Shown: positions 15,563 to 23,403 of the stretch, one piece after another
Numbering within the stretch: the stretch's first letter is position 1
How the letters are laid out: each line of letters begins with the position of its first letter
DNA from: Streptomyces natalensis ATCC 27448
GTDB taxonomy: Bacteria; Actinomycetota; Actinomycetes; Streptomycetales; Streptomycetaceae
Length of the DNA: 64,000 bases
Assembly (NCBI RefSeq): GCF_000935125.1
Contig: NZ_JRKI01000026.1
Coordinates: 248,001 to 312,000 of the forward strand
Reading direction: 5' to 3'
Notes under the pieces: generated by a model
Databases searched by the model: none
What the model was told of the DNA's origin: nothing
The model's input: the letters and a program-made list of their open reading frames with translations, nothing else
Translations under genes and position numbers: made by a program

Positions 15563-16750
15563 TCAGCTGCTCGCGTGGCACCACTCGGCGAAGTTCGACA
15601 AGCTCTCGGCGTCCGCGCGCTTCAGCCGGCGCAGGGTAGCTGCGTCTTCCCGCACCCATCGGTGCTCCCGGGCGTGCTGCGGCGCGATTCTCCTCGCGAC
15701 CTTCAGTGACTCGAATGCCGCATCGGGGCGACCGGACCAGAGCTGTGCGCGACCGAGTTCGATGTAGAAGCCGGAGCGTCGCTCAGCCGGTAGTTCACGG
15801 GGCGGCTTCCACTCGCGAGCCAGCTGTAGCGCCCTGCCCAAATAGTCGTCGCCGAGGCTCACGGCCACAGAGACCTCGTGTACGCGGACGCTGTCCGGCC
15901 CGAACGCGGTCCCCTGGTAGATGCCCTCCTGTAGTCGGTCGCCGAGGGCCCGCGCATCGTCGAGGTGGTCGACTGCCGCATTCCCGTTGCCGGCCCGGCC
16001 GGCGACCACCGCGGCCCGCATGTGCAGTGCGCCGCGAACCGCCAGGGCTCCGGGCTGAGCGCTGCGGGATGCGTTGTCCAGGGCCTGTTCGAGGGCGCGC
16101 AGACCAACAGCATGCGTCCGAGCAGAGAAGAACACCTCGGTTCGGACGTAGGCCACGGTCGCGTCGAGGAGCGGGTCGTGGGCTTGGGGCGCAGCCCATC
16201 GCATGAGGTCGATCAGGCGCGCCGAAAGATCCTTTGCCCCGCGCTTGAAGGCAACAGCGTCCGCGGCCCGGCAGGCGTCCACCAACAACCGTGCCACCGC
16301 GGGCCGGTGGGCAGGCGTCGCGGTGTGCAGGGCGCGGCACAGCTCCGTGAGGAGAGCTGGCGCTGTGCGGGCAATCCGTGAGTATTGGGCGTTCAGTCGG
16401 TGCGCTATGGCCGTTGCGACAGCGTCGCCGAGGGCCGGCAAATCCCGGCACGGCCCATCGGCCGGCGCCTCGTACTGGGCGAGGACGGCGGAGAGCCCCG
16501 GCATGGCCTGGTGTACGCGTTCGTCAGGGCGTTCCGTGCCGGGGAGCATGCGGGTTGGGTCGATATCAAGTGCGTCCGCGAGGGCGGTCAGGACAGCGTC
16601 GGATGCGCCGCGTTCACCGCGTTCGATCTTCCTGATGGTGCCGAGTGCGACTCCCGCGGCACGCGCGAGGTCGTCTTGTGTAAGGCCGTGGATGCGTCGT
16701 TCGTAGGCGATGCGTGGGCCTACCCCGCGGTACACGATGCTGGATGCCAT
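15563..16750 (-). CDS. XRE-family regulator with TPR-like C-terminus
   Basis: 395 aa. The N-terminal HTH (LTQDDLARAAGVALGTIRKI) is at about residues 25-75, followed by a long all-helical region with TPR-like spacing. This is the large Streptomyces XRE type often paired with small DUF397/DUF6415 partners. The start at ATG 16750 has GGAG 6 bases upstream; the longer frame to 16858 runs into the terminator of the HAD gene. It likely controls the operon downstream of it. Confidence 0.85.
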   Translation of the reverse strand: MASSIVYRGVGPRIAYERRIHGLTQDDLARAAGVALGTIRKIERGERGASDAVLTALADALDIDPTRMLPGTERPDERVHQAMPGLSAVLAQYEAPADGPCRDLPALGDAVATAIAHRLNAQYSRIARTAPALLTELCRALHTATPAHRPAVARLLVDACRAADAVAFKRGAKDLSARLIDLMRWAAPQAHDPLLDATVAYVRTEVFFSARTHAVGLRALEQALDNASRSAQPGALAVRGALHMRAAVVAGRAGNGNAAVDHLDDARALGDRLQEGIYQGTAFGPDSVRVHEVSVAVSLGDDYLGRALQLAREWKPPRELPAERRSGFYIELGRAQLWSGRPDAAFESLKVARRIAPQHAREHRWVREDAATLRRLKRADAESLSNFAEWCHASS

Positions 16751-16812
16751 ACTTTCTCCGTTCGGTGCAGCCACTCCGAACCGTACCCGCGCCGTCACGC
16801 GCAGGCACGAAA

Positions 16813-16845
16813 ACGGCCCCGCCCGCATGACGCGGACGGGGCCGT
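16813..16845 (-). terminator. Rho-independent terminator after HAD gene
   Basis: ACGGCCCCG and CGGGGCCGT form a 9-bp stem (16813-16821 and 16837-16845). On the minus strand it is followed by TTTTCG, and it lies 10 bases past the HAD stop. Confidence 0.75.
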
Positions 16846-16854
16846 GCAGTTGAC

Positions 16855-17496
16855 TCACTGCGGCCGGAGCACCTCAACCAACTCCGCCAAGTCCTGGATC
16901 CGCCAGTCCGCGGCCCGTGCTTCCTCGCTGCCTGCCCAGAGATACCCGAGCGGGCCACGGCGCAGGTGCGCAGTTCGCAGACCGGCGGCGCGCGCTGGCG
17001 TCACATCGTTCTGCGGATGATCGCCGACGTACAGCACCTCGTGCGCCGGGACGCCGGCCAGCTCCACGGTTCGTGCAAAGAACTCGTGCGAGGGTTTGGC
17101 TACACCCCATTCCCCGGACACGGCCACAGCATCTACCGGCAGGTCGAGCCGGCGCAGCAACTCCGCCGCCCGACACGTCTGGTTACCGGCCACGACCACA
17201 CGCACCCCCATGTCCCGCAGTGCGGCGAGGGACGGCCGGACGTCCGGGTACAGGTCCGACTCGTCCAGGGCTTCACCGCGCCCGGCGCGCTCCATGGCCG
17301 CCCGCTCGACCTCAATGTCGATGCCCGGCCGTACCAGCCGCAGCGCGTCGGCATTGTCCCGGCCCTGCGCCACCACCGCGCCGACCAGAGCAGACAGGGT
17401 GTGCCGATTGACGCCGAGCCAGTCGGCCCATGCCGCCCACCCGCGGTCATCCTTGATCAGAGTCTCGCCGACGTCGAATGCCACTGCACGGATCAT
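16855..17496 (-). CDS. HAD-superfamily hydrolase
   Basis: 213-aa phosphatase-type protein. Motif I is FDVGETL (nucleophile Asp8; the usual second Asp is Gly-Glu, as in several HAD subfamilies). Motif II is VVVAGNQT, motif III Lys is in VAKPSHEFF, and motif IV is YVGDHPQND. The C1 cap is helical, residues about 15-90. It is probably a small-molecule phosphatase; the substrate is unknown. It has its own terminator. Confidence 0.85.
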   Translation of the reverse strand: MIRAVAFDVGETLIKDDRGWAAWADWLGVNRHTLSALVGAVVAQGRDNADALRLVRPGIDIEVERAAMERAGRGEALDESDLYPDVRPSLAALRDMGVRVVVAGNQTCRAAELLRRLDLPVDAVAVSGEWGVAKPSHEFFARTVELAGVPAHEVLYVGDHPQNDVTPARAAGLRTAHLRRGPLGYLWAGSEEARAADWRIQDLAELVEVLRPQ

Positions 17497-17559
17497 GTGA
17501 GCAGCCTACGGGCGGGCAACTCGCACGCATTTGTCAGAGGCTGGTCGTAGGCTTCACGT

Positions 17560-17715
17560 ATGGCAATCCCCTGCGTACCCGACGCCACCGACGTGGCCAA
17601 CGAGCGGATACGCGAGTTCATGGCCGCCCGCGCAGGCCGACCCCTTTGGCCTGAGGAGGAGGCCGAGGAGTACGAGCAGCTGCTCGCCGCGTGGGCGGAA
17701 GCGGCCCGCCGCTGA
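17560..17715 (+). CDS. 51-aa acidic hypothetical protein
   Basis: Short ORF (MAIPCVPDATDVANERI...; ending in AAWAEAARR) with strong G/C third positions, an amphipathic acidic C-terminal helix and a hairpin terminator just after the stop. No SD is evident; TAGGCT six bases before ATG could be the -10 of a leaderless transcript. The composition looks like a real small Streptomyces protein. Function is unknown. Confidence 0.6.
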   Translation: MAIPCVPDATDVANERIREFMAARAGRPLWPEEEAEEYEQLLAAWAEAARR

Positions 17716-17724
17716 GACCACGAA

Positions 17725-17752
17725 GCGCCCCGCCTCCGAAGAGGCGGGGCGC
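17725..17752. terminator. Bidirectional hairpin between 51-aa gene and lysis region
   Basis: GCGCCCCGCCTC, loop CGAA, GAGGCGGGGCGC: a perfect 12-bp stem sitting between two convergent genes. It marks the end of the phage late transcript. Confidence 0.8.
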
Positions 17753-17756
17753 GGTT

Positions 17757-18407
17757 CTATTGCCGTCGACGGTCGAGGACGGTGGGCGGTGTGGTGGTAG
17801 GGCTCGGGGAGGGCGAAGGTGCCCCGTCACGGCGGCAGACGAGCGCGTCAGGGTCGTCGGCTGGCGGCTGGAGGCTGTACCCGTCTGGGCAGGTTTGGCC
17901 GTCCGCGCCATCGCGGCCGTTCTGGCCATCCTTCCCCGCGGGGCCTGGCTCGCCCTGCGGCCCTTGTGGTCCCTGCGGGCCGGGTGTTCCCGCGGCACCG
18001 GGGGATCCGTCCTTGCCCGGCTGCCCTGCGGATCCGTCGTTTCCGGACGCGCCGCCGGCTCCGGTCTTGCCGGTATTGCCATTGGCTCCGGTCTTGCCGG
18101 GTGGCCCGCTCGGGCCGGTCGGGCCTGGCTCGCCCTGCGGGCCGCGGGGCCCCTGAGGACCGCGTACCGCCGGGCCCGGCGCGCCGCGGCTGCCAGGCGG
18201 CCCCGCTACCGGCTTGTGGCCGAGCTGCTGCACTTGCCGGGCCAGGGCATCACGCGCCTCGTTGGCGGTGGCCAGGTCCCGGGAGAGGCCGATGGTTTGC
18301 ACTGCCAGCCAGACCAGAAAAACCAGCACCAGCAGTGCAGTTGCCGCGCCGAGAGCCTCAGCGCTCGGCAGGCGGCGGATCCGGCGGGCTCCATGCTGGG
18401 CGCTCAT
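17757..18407 (-). CDS. Membrane-anchored collagen-like protein
   Basis: 216 aa: a short basic cytoplasmic start, one transmembrane helix (about residues 20-40), a short coiled segment, then about 35 Gly-X-Y triplets with one short interruption, and a Pro/Ser/Thr-rich tail. It starts at ATG 18407 overlapping the previous gene (ATGA). It is the last gene of the lysis block. Collagen-like repeats occur in phage fibres and spores; here the membrane anchor suggests a role at the cell surface or in lysis. Confidence 0.8.
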   Translation of the reverse strand: MSAQHGARRIRRLPSAEALGAATALLVLVFLVWLAVQTIGLSRDLATANEARDALARQVQQLGHKPVAGPPGSRGAPGPAVRGPQGPRGPQGEPGPTGPSGPPGKTGANGNTGKTGAGGASGNDGSAGQPGKDGSPGAAGTPGPQGPQGPQGEPGPAGKDGQNGRDGADGQTCPDGYSLQPPADDPDALVCRRDGAPSPSPSPTTTPPTVLDRRRQ

Positions 18408-18754
18408 TTCGCCACCACCGCCCACACCGCTATCGCTGACGTCAACAGCGTCATCAAGATGGGTACGATCATCTGGTAGAGGCGCGCCTGCCGGTCCCGT
18501 TCGCGCCGGTCCCGTTCCGCGAGCTGGTACTGCTCAAACTCTCGCTCCAGGGCCTCGCGGGCGTCGATCGCCTTCTGTAGATTCTGACTGAGGGCCGTTA
18601 GTCGCTGGTCGGTGTACGCCTGCTGGAGTGTGTACACCTCGGTCGATACGACTTTGTCCAGGCGCGCGTTGATGCCCTGCGCCATTGCCTGGATTTCTTG
18701 CCGCAGGGAGGCGACCGCGCGCCCGAGCTCGCCGGGAGTCAGCTCGTCGGGCAC
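18404..18754 (-). CDS. Coiled-coil membrane protein of lysis block
   Basis: 116 aa from GTG 18754. An N-terminal and central coiled coil (RQEIQAMAQGINARLDKV, then LEREFEQYQLAERDRRER) ends in a single C-terminal transmembrane helix (IVPILMTLLTSAIAVWAV). This tail-anchored shape beside holin and endolysin is common in actinophage lysis cassettes, where such proteins may act as a second holin or spanin-like factor. Confidence 0.7.
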   Translation of the reverse strand: MPDELTPGELGRAVASLRQEIQAMAQGINARLDKVVSTEVYTLQQAYTDQRLTALSQNLQKAIDAREALEREFEQYQLAERDRRERDRQARLYQMIVPILMTLLTSAIAVWAVVAK

Positions 18755-18771
18755 GAGTCGCTCCGGTCAGG

Positions 18772-19095
18772 TCAGGCGCCCTGCGGTTCCTGCGGAACCG
18801 CGCGGCTGCTAGACGATGTTCCGACCTCAATGCCGGGTGCGATCCCGGAGGGCCGCCACAGCGTGTGGTAGGCGACGCCGATTGCGACCGCGGCCGTCAG
18901 CATGCAAGTTGTGATGGTCTGCCCGTGGAACTGGTCGTTGAGGTACGCGGTTCCGAGGCCGACAAGTACCGCCCACACGAGCATGATGAGGGCCTTCAGC
19001 GGGCCGGCAAACCGCGGCTGCTGGACGATGGCGATGACGGGCGGGGACAGGTAGCCGAGGGCCGCCGCCCAGAGCTGAGCATCGGTGAGCTGCAT
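18772..19095 (-). CDS. Holin-like protein
   Basis: 107 aa with three hydrophobic segments (LGYLSPPVIAIV, ALIMLVWAVLVGLGTAYL and CMLTAAVAIGVAYHTLW) and a Ser/Pro-rich hydrophilic tail. Size, topology and position two genes after the GH25 lysin fit a phage holin that times release of the endolysin. Confidence 0.75.
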   Translation of the reverse strand: MQLTDAQLWAAALGYLSPPVIAIVQQPRFAGPLKALIMLVWAVLVGLGTAYLNDQFHGQTITTCMLTAAVAIGVAYHTLWRPSGIAPGIEVGTSSSSRAVPQEPQGA

Positions 19096-19106
19096 GATCG
19101 ATTCTC

Positions 19107-19454
19107 CTAGACGGGTTGAGCCAGTTGGCGGCAGCCGATGACGGTGCCGGAGCTGTTGCGCACCTCGCGGTAGGGCACCAGCAGGTCGTTGCGCCCGCTA
19201 GGGGCTAGCGAGAGTGCTACGACGAGGGACACCACGTACCGAGCCCCGTCGCGGCGGGGCGGGAGATTGTGTGCATGTCCGTACTCCACAAGCTCGGTTC
19301 CGTCCCACTGCGTGCCCAGTTCGATGGTCGCCAGCCGAGCCGGCGCGCCCTCCGGCTCGATGACGGTCCGCAGGTGCAGGTCGAGGTCGTCTATGCCGTC
19401 CTCGCGCTCCGCGTCGTACAGACGGATCGGGTGCGGAGTCAGGTTGAGGATCAC
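19107..19454 (-). CDS. Conserved phage hypothetical protein
   Basis: 115 aa from GTG 19454, overlapping the lysin stop by GTGA. It begins LNLTPHPIRLYD and has a beta-rich pattern ending with VVALSLAPSGRNDLLVPYRE. Similar NLTPH proteins occur in phage genomes without a known role. Its coupling to the lysin gene places it in the lysis operon. Confidence 0.65.
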   Translation of the reverse strand: MILNLTPHPIRLYDAEREDGIDDLDLHLRTVIEPEGAPARLATIELGTQWDGTELVEYGHAHNLPPRRDGARYVVSLVVALSLAPSGRNDLLVPYREVRNSSGTVIGCRQLAQPV

Positions 19455-20443
19455 TCGGCTAGCCTGGTCGCGATCTTCTCGGCGACCTTCTCGGCGATGA
19501 GGTCGACGAGGTTGGTGCTGGCGGCGACCTGGTTGGCGAGCGCGGCGACCTGGGCGTCCGTCATCTGCACGGCCCCGGTGGCGGTCTCCAGGTTCTTCAC
19601 GCGGGCGAGGGTTTCCCGGCCGACCATGACCTGCGTGTACTGCGTGTACTTCGCGGTCCAGGTGCTGTTGGCAACCGTCTTGCCGTCGGGCCCGTAGTAG
19701 TCGCTGTTGTTGTACGGCGGTACGGCGGCAGGGATGACGTCGTCACCCCAAATCCGGTCGAGGTCGCTGTTCTCCAGCACGCCACCGCCTGCAGCGAGCT
19801 TGGCGAACACAGCGTCGGCAACCTTGCTGATGTCGTCCGAGGTCAGAGCCACGGGGTCCTCCTGAGTGTTGCTGGCCCACGCGGCGAGCGCGGCGCGGTC
19901 GGGGAAGTTGGCGACGTCATGGTCGATGTTGTTCGCCGTGCTGTACTGGTGGAAGGTCCAGCCGTAGTCGATGCCGGGCTGGCCAGCGGGCTCGCCGCCG
20001 GTGGCGATCCACAGGAAGTCGCCGCAGGTCGAGGTCTGGTCGACGTTGCGCCAGTAGTCGGTGTTGCAGTACATGCCGACGCGGTGGTCGGGTATGACGC
20101 TCTTGACGTACTTCAGCCAGGCGTCCCGGTAGGCGATCTGCTGGGCTTTGGGGACGGCCTTGTTGGCGGTGTCGTAGCCCTCCCAGTCGAGGACGATGAG
20201 ATCGCCGGGCTTCCACGCCACCTGCTTGAGGAAATACGTCGCCTCGGCCTTCGGGTCGTTGGCCATGTGCGGATAGTGGTAGGCACCCCACACCAGACCG
20301 GCAGCCTTCGCTCGGTCGCGCTGTGCCACCCACCGCGGGTTGATATAAGAGAGCCCCTCAGTGATCTTCGTGAAGACGAAGTCAAGGCCGCTCGTGCTGT
20401 ACGTCTCCGACTGGTATGCGGAGACGTCGATGCCGTGGATCAT
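19451..20443 (-). CDS. GH25 endolysin (muramidase)
   Basis: 330-aa phage lysin. The GH25 domain covers residues 1-190: GIDVSAYQ with Asp6, and catalytic Asp86/Glu88 in VLDWEGYD. It cleaves the MurNAc-GlcNAc bond of peptidoglycan. The C-terminal 140 residues have a helix-rich linker and a likely wall-binding or oligomerisation part. There is no signal peptide, so it depends on the holin. The SD GGAGTG lies in the end of the upstream peptidase gene. Confidence 0.93.
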   Translation of the reverse strand: MIHGIDVSAYQSETYSTSGLDFVFTKITEGLSYINPRWVAQRDRAKAAGLVWGAYHYPHMANDPKAEATYFLKQVAWKPGDLIVLDWEGYDTANKAVPKAQQIAYRDAWLKYVKSVIPDHRVGMYCNTDYWRNVDQTSTCGDFLWIATGGEPAGQPGIDYGWTFHQYSTANNIDHDVANFPDRAALAAWASNTQEDPVALTSDDISKVADAVFAKLAAGGGVLENSDLDRIWGDDVIPAAVPPYNNSDYYGPDGKTVANSTWTAKYTQYTQVMVGRETLARVKNLETATGAVQMTDAQVAALANQVAASTNLVDLIAEKVAEKIATRLAE

Positions 20444-20446
20444 GCC

Positions 20447-21238
20447 TCACACTCCATTCACGGCGAGGAGAGCCCGCACTTGGCTGGCGAGATCTGCGGC
20501 GGTCAGTGCGGGCTTCGGGGAGGGGGCGACCGACCAGACGGGGACGGTGACGTCGCCGTCCTGTGAGAGCAGCCAGGCCAGATTCGTCTGGCTGTACCAG
20601 GCGCTGCCGTGAGCCCCCCACGACTCGCCCCAGGAGTTATCGAGGCGGTACGCCTTGCGGTCGGCGTCGTAGGCGCTGATGACGTACTCGTGGCCGCCCG
20701 CGACCTGGCTCTTACGGTCGACGACGACGTAGCCATCAGGGTCGATGTTGAACATGCTCTCCAGCCAGAGCGTGCCGACCATGACCGGGCCCGCCTGGAG
20801 GGCGCTGTTGAGGGCATCCAGCGAGAAGGCGTGCGTGTACTTCGCGGCCAGGCCGAGCTTCACCAGGGCTTTGGCGGCGCCGAGGCCACTGCTGCCGGTG
20901 TCGTCGGGTGGGTAGGCGCCGCGGATGCTGTCGAGTTGCGTGGCCAGGCTGTACACCTGAACGGCCAGCTGCTCGTCGACGGGTACCGCGTTCCCGGAGA
21001 TGGTGACCGAGGTCAGGCCCGGTCGGGCGGACGAGTCGGTTCCAAGCAGGCCAGCTGCCGCATTGCCGGTGCAGGAGCCGACCGAGCCCTGGTCGAAGAT
21101 CGGTGCGCGGCGCTGCCAATCAACCGTCTTGATGGCCGACTGTGGCAGGACGCCGTGCGCGTACCGCAGCGAGCGTGGGTCATGCTGGACGTGCCGGCCG
21201 AGACGCGGATCGGGTTGCGCAAGGTGGTGCGTGTACAA
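20447..21238 (-). CDS. Papain-like (C1) cysteine peptidase, TTG start
   Basis: 263 aa. It has the C1A catalytic layout: oxyanion Gln50 and nucleophile Cys56 (FDQGSVGSCTG), His183 (GGHEYVIS) and Asn201 (LDNSWGESWG). It starts at TTG 21238 with GGGAGGG just upstream. It lies directly before the GH25 lysin and directly after a terminator, so it belongs to the lysis or tail-tip group. It could cut wall peptides during lysis or entry, or process a phage protein. A C1 peptidase beside a lysin is unusual. Confidence 0.85.
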   Translation of the reverse strand: MYTHHLAQPDPRLGRHVQHDPRSLRYAHGVLPQSAIKTVDWQRRAPIFDQGSVGSCTGNAAAGLLGTDSSARPGLTSVTISGNAVPVDEQLAVQVYSLATQLDSIRGAYPPDDTGSSGLGAAKALVKLGLAAKYTHAFSLDALNSALQAGPVMVGTLWLESMFNIDPDGYVVVDRKSQVAGGHEYVISAYDADRKAYRLDNSWGESWGAHGSAWYSQTNLAWLLSQDGDVTVPVWSVAPSPKPALTAADLASQVRALLAVNGV

Positions 21239-21255
21239 GGGCCCTCCCGGGCATG

Positions 21256-21275
21256 AAAAAAGCCCCGGAGGGGCT
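21256..21275 (-). terminator. Terminator between tail and lysis genes
   Basis: AGCCCC-TCC-GGGGCT stem on the minus strand followed by TTTTTT, ending just before the SD of the peptidase gene. It separates the structural transcript from the lysis genes. Confidence 0.75.
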
Positions 21276-21295
21276 GATCGTTGGGCGCCGTGGCG

Positions 21296-21508
21296 TCAGG
21301 AGACTTCGGGCTGCGGGTCTAGGAGGGTCGCGGTGAGGATCTCCATCTGCTGACCGCAGACACCGCAGACGACGGCGTAGCGGATACCGTCGTTGGAATA
21401 GAACTGCGGGATGTCGAAGACCTGGTTGTAGTTGCGGCAGTCCGGGTTGTTGTCTCGGGCGGTGACCTCGTAGTACAGCGCGGGTTCGAGCGTGACGTCG
21501 CTGCTCAT
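21296..21508 (-). CDS. Small Cys-rich phage protein
   Basis: 70 aa from ATG 21508, which overlaps the stop of the fibre-like gene (ATGA). It contains a C-terminal CGVCG knuckle and an upstream Cys (PDCRNY), so it is a possible zinc ribbon. It is the last gene before the terminator, with no known role. Confidence 0.6.
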   Translation of the reverse strand: MSSDVTLEPALYYEVTARDNNPDCRNYNQVFDIPQFYSNDGIRYAVVCGVCGQQMEILTATLLDPQPEVS

Positions 21509-22317
21509 ATGCCGATGACCATCCAGTTCACGGTAGTTGCGGTCAGGTTTTGCCGGTTCAGCCACACGTTCAGCCCGGTCGAGCTGATGTTGTTGGTGCT
21601 GACGCCGGTGACGCCGTCAGGGGTGCCCGTAGAGCCCGGCCGAGACGTCACGGGCGAGGCGAAGGCAATGAATGTTGATCCGCGGACGTTGAGGCCGCTG
21701 ATGACAGCCGACGTCGGTGTGTTCGCGGCTGACGGCGTGATGACCACCGAGCCCCACGCCAGGTTCCCCGAGGTCGTGACGCCGGAGACGTCAAGGTTCG
21801 CGGTCGTCGTGCCGTCTCCGGTGACGTAGACGTAGGGTGCGCCACCGCCGGACACCGTCTCCAGGATGATGAGGGCGCGCTTATCGGCTGTTCCGACGGC
21901 CCCGGACGTCACGATCATGTCCGCGTAGCTGGATCCGTCGGTGAGGTAGAGGAGCCCGCCATTCATAGCGATGATGCCGTCGTCGATGGTGCGGAAGGCC
22001 ACTGTTCCGCCGCCCATGAACGACGTGATGTTGTACGGGAACTGGAAGTCGCGACTCCACCAGCCCCCGCCACCTGACGTGTCAGGGCCGGCCTGGGCAA
22101 TGAGTTGGCTGCCGTCCGAGCCGCCGTAAATATTCAGGTCCTGGGTGCTGCCGTCCAGCTCAAGCCGTGATCCGCTGGCCGCGGTCCGGATGAGGCCGGC
22201 AGTTGCCGAGCCGAGGCGGCGAGCTGCCCGCAGCTCACGAACCTCGCGTTCCAGGGCGGCCAGGCGGCGCGCCAGGCTGGTGGCGTCGGGCGGCAGTTGG
22301 TCCAGTTGGCGCGGCAT
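21505..22317 (-). CDS. Phage tail fibre/tail-tip protein
   Basis: 270 aa. A short coiled coil at the N-terminus (LARRLAALEREVRELRA) is followed by a Gly/Thr/Ser-rich beta region with repeated short strands, typical of trimeric phage fibres. It is coupled end to end with the preceding tail gene (TGA-ATG). It is likely part of the receptor-binding apparatus. Confidence 0.7.
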   Translation of the reverse strand: MPRQLDQLPPDATSLARRLAALEREVRELRAARRLGSATAGLIRTAASGSRLELDGSTQDLNIYGGSDGSQLIAQAGPDTSGGGGWWSRDFQFPYNITSFMGGGTVAFRTIDDGIIAMNGGLLYLTDGSSYADMIVTSGAVGTADKRALIILETVSGGGAPYVYVTGDGTTTANLDVSGVTTSGNLAWGSVVITPSAANTPTSAVISGLNVRGSTFIAFASPVTSRPGSTGTPDGVTGVSTNNISSTGLNVWLNRQNLTATTVNWMVIGI

Positions 22318-23403
22318 TCAGCCCTCCTCCACGATGATGGGGCGGACGCGGTCGGCGCCCGGGTCGAGCTCCCACGACCAGCAGCGGGCCGCTATGTCGG
22401 TGCCCTGTGGGTGCCGCGGTGAGTGTTCGACAGCGAGACGGACGGTGTCGCCCAGAGACCAGTCCCGTCCCAGTCGGGGTGCCCGTGAGGCGACGGCTTC
22501 GATGTTCCACACCTGCGCGCCTTGCTGCATGAGCGCGAGCGACTGCGTGGCGTGTGCTTCGAGCTGGTCGGGGTCGGTGACTCCCGCGGCCGGGGTGTAG
22601 CGGTATTCCCAGCGTGGCCAGCCTGCCGCCAGCAGTGCGGTGGCTTCGTGCGCCGCCGAGGTGAGCCGCGATGATCCTTCACCTTCGCCGCGGGCGGTGA
22701 CGACGGTGGCCCCTTTGCCGTCCTCGTAGGACTCGGTGAGGGTGTAGTTGGAGACGCAGCCGGGGAAGTCGAAGGTGCCCTCGGGCGTGGCGACTTGAGT
22801 TCCGATCGCCGAGCGGACCCGCAGTGGGAACTGGAAGCCGGAATGATCACTGTTCCATGTGACGTCGATGGTCCATTCCGGGCCGCCTTCCAGGCCCATG
22901 AGCTCCTTGAGGCAGGACAGGATGGTCTTGTCGTCGCCGTCCTGTGTCAGGTAGTTCATGGTCACGCCGGTTCCGGGGGCGTCGAGGGTGATCGGCGGAC
23001 CGGCGGTGAGTGCGGGGGTGACGAGCGCGGACACCACGGCCGCCTGGTCCGTCGCAAGGAGGGTCTGGGTGCCGGGGTAGCGGGAGTCGAGATAGCGCTC
23101 CAGGGTGGCCGCGCCGAGCTGAACGGTCTGCGTGCTGCCGCTCGCGCGGGTGAGAGCGACGCCAGCCCAGATCGGCGTGTCGGTGGCTGTGTCCACCGCG
23201 ACGTAGGCGCTCTGCCCCGGGACGGTGGCCTCCTCCCAGCCGCTCGGCGCCCCGGAAAGCGCGAGTTCGAACTGGAGGGTGGTGGCGTCACCGAGCTTGC
23301 GCGTAAGGGCGCCGGTGGGCTTGAGCGCACGCAGGTCTTCGACGATGCCGCCAGTGCGCAGGTCACAGCCGTACCAGGCGAGCCGGTAAGGGAGCTCGCT
23401 CAT
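22318..23403 (-). CDS. Siphovirus minor tail protein (ReqiPepy6 gp37-like)
   Basis: 361 aa. Sequence elements such as LTRKLGDATTLQFELAL, ERYLDSRYPGTQ and the C-terminal LGDTVRLAVEHSPRHP resemble the tail-tip or Tal-like family annotated as Siphovirus ReqiPepy6 Gp37-like. Its order after Dit and a baseplate-type protein supports this. It probably forms the tail-tip hub. Confidence 0.7.
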   Translation of the reverse strand: MSELPYRLAWYGCDLRTGGIVEDLRALKPTGALTRKLGDATTLQFELALSGAPSGWEEATVPGQSAYVAVDTATDTPIWAGVALTRASGSTQTVQLGAATLERYLDSRYPGTQTLLATDQAAVVSALVTPALTAGPPITLDAPGTGVTMNYLTQDGDDKTILSCLKELMGLEGGPEWTIDVTWNSDHSGFQFPLRVRSAIGTQVATPEGTFDFPGCVSNYTLTESYEDGKGATVVTARGEGEGSSRLTSAAHEATALLAAGWPRWEYRYTPAAGVTDPDQLEAHATQSLALMQQGAQVWNIEAVASRAPRLGRDWSLGDTVRLAVEHSPRHPQGTDIAARCWSWELDPGADRVRPIIVEEG

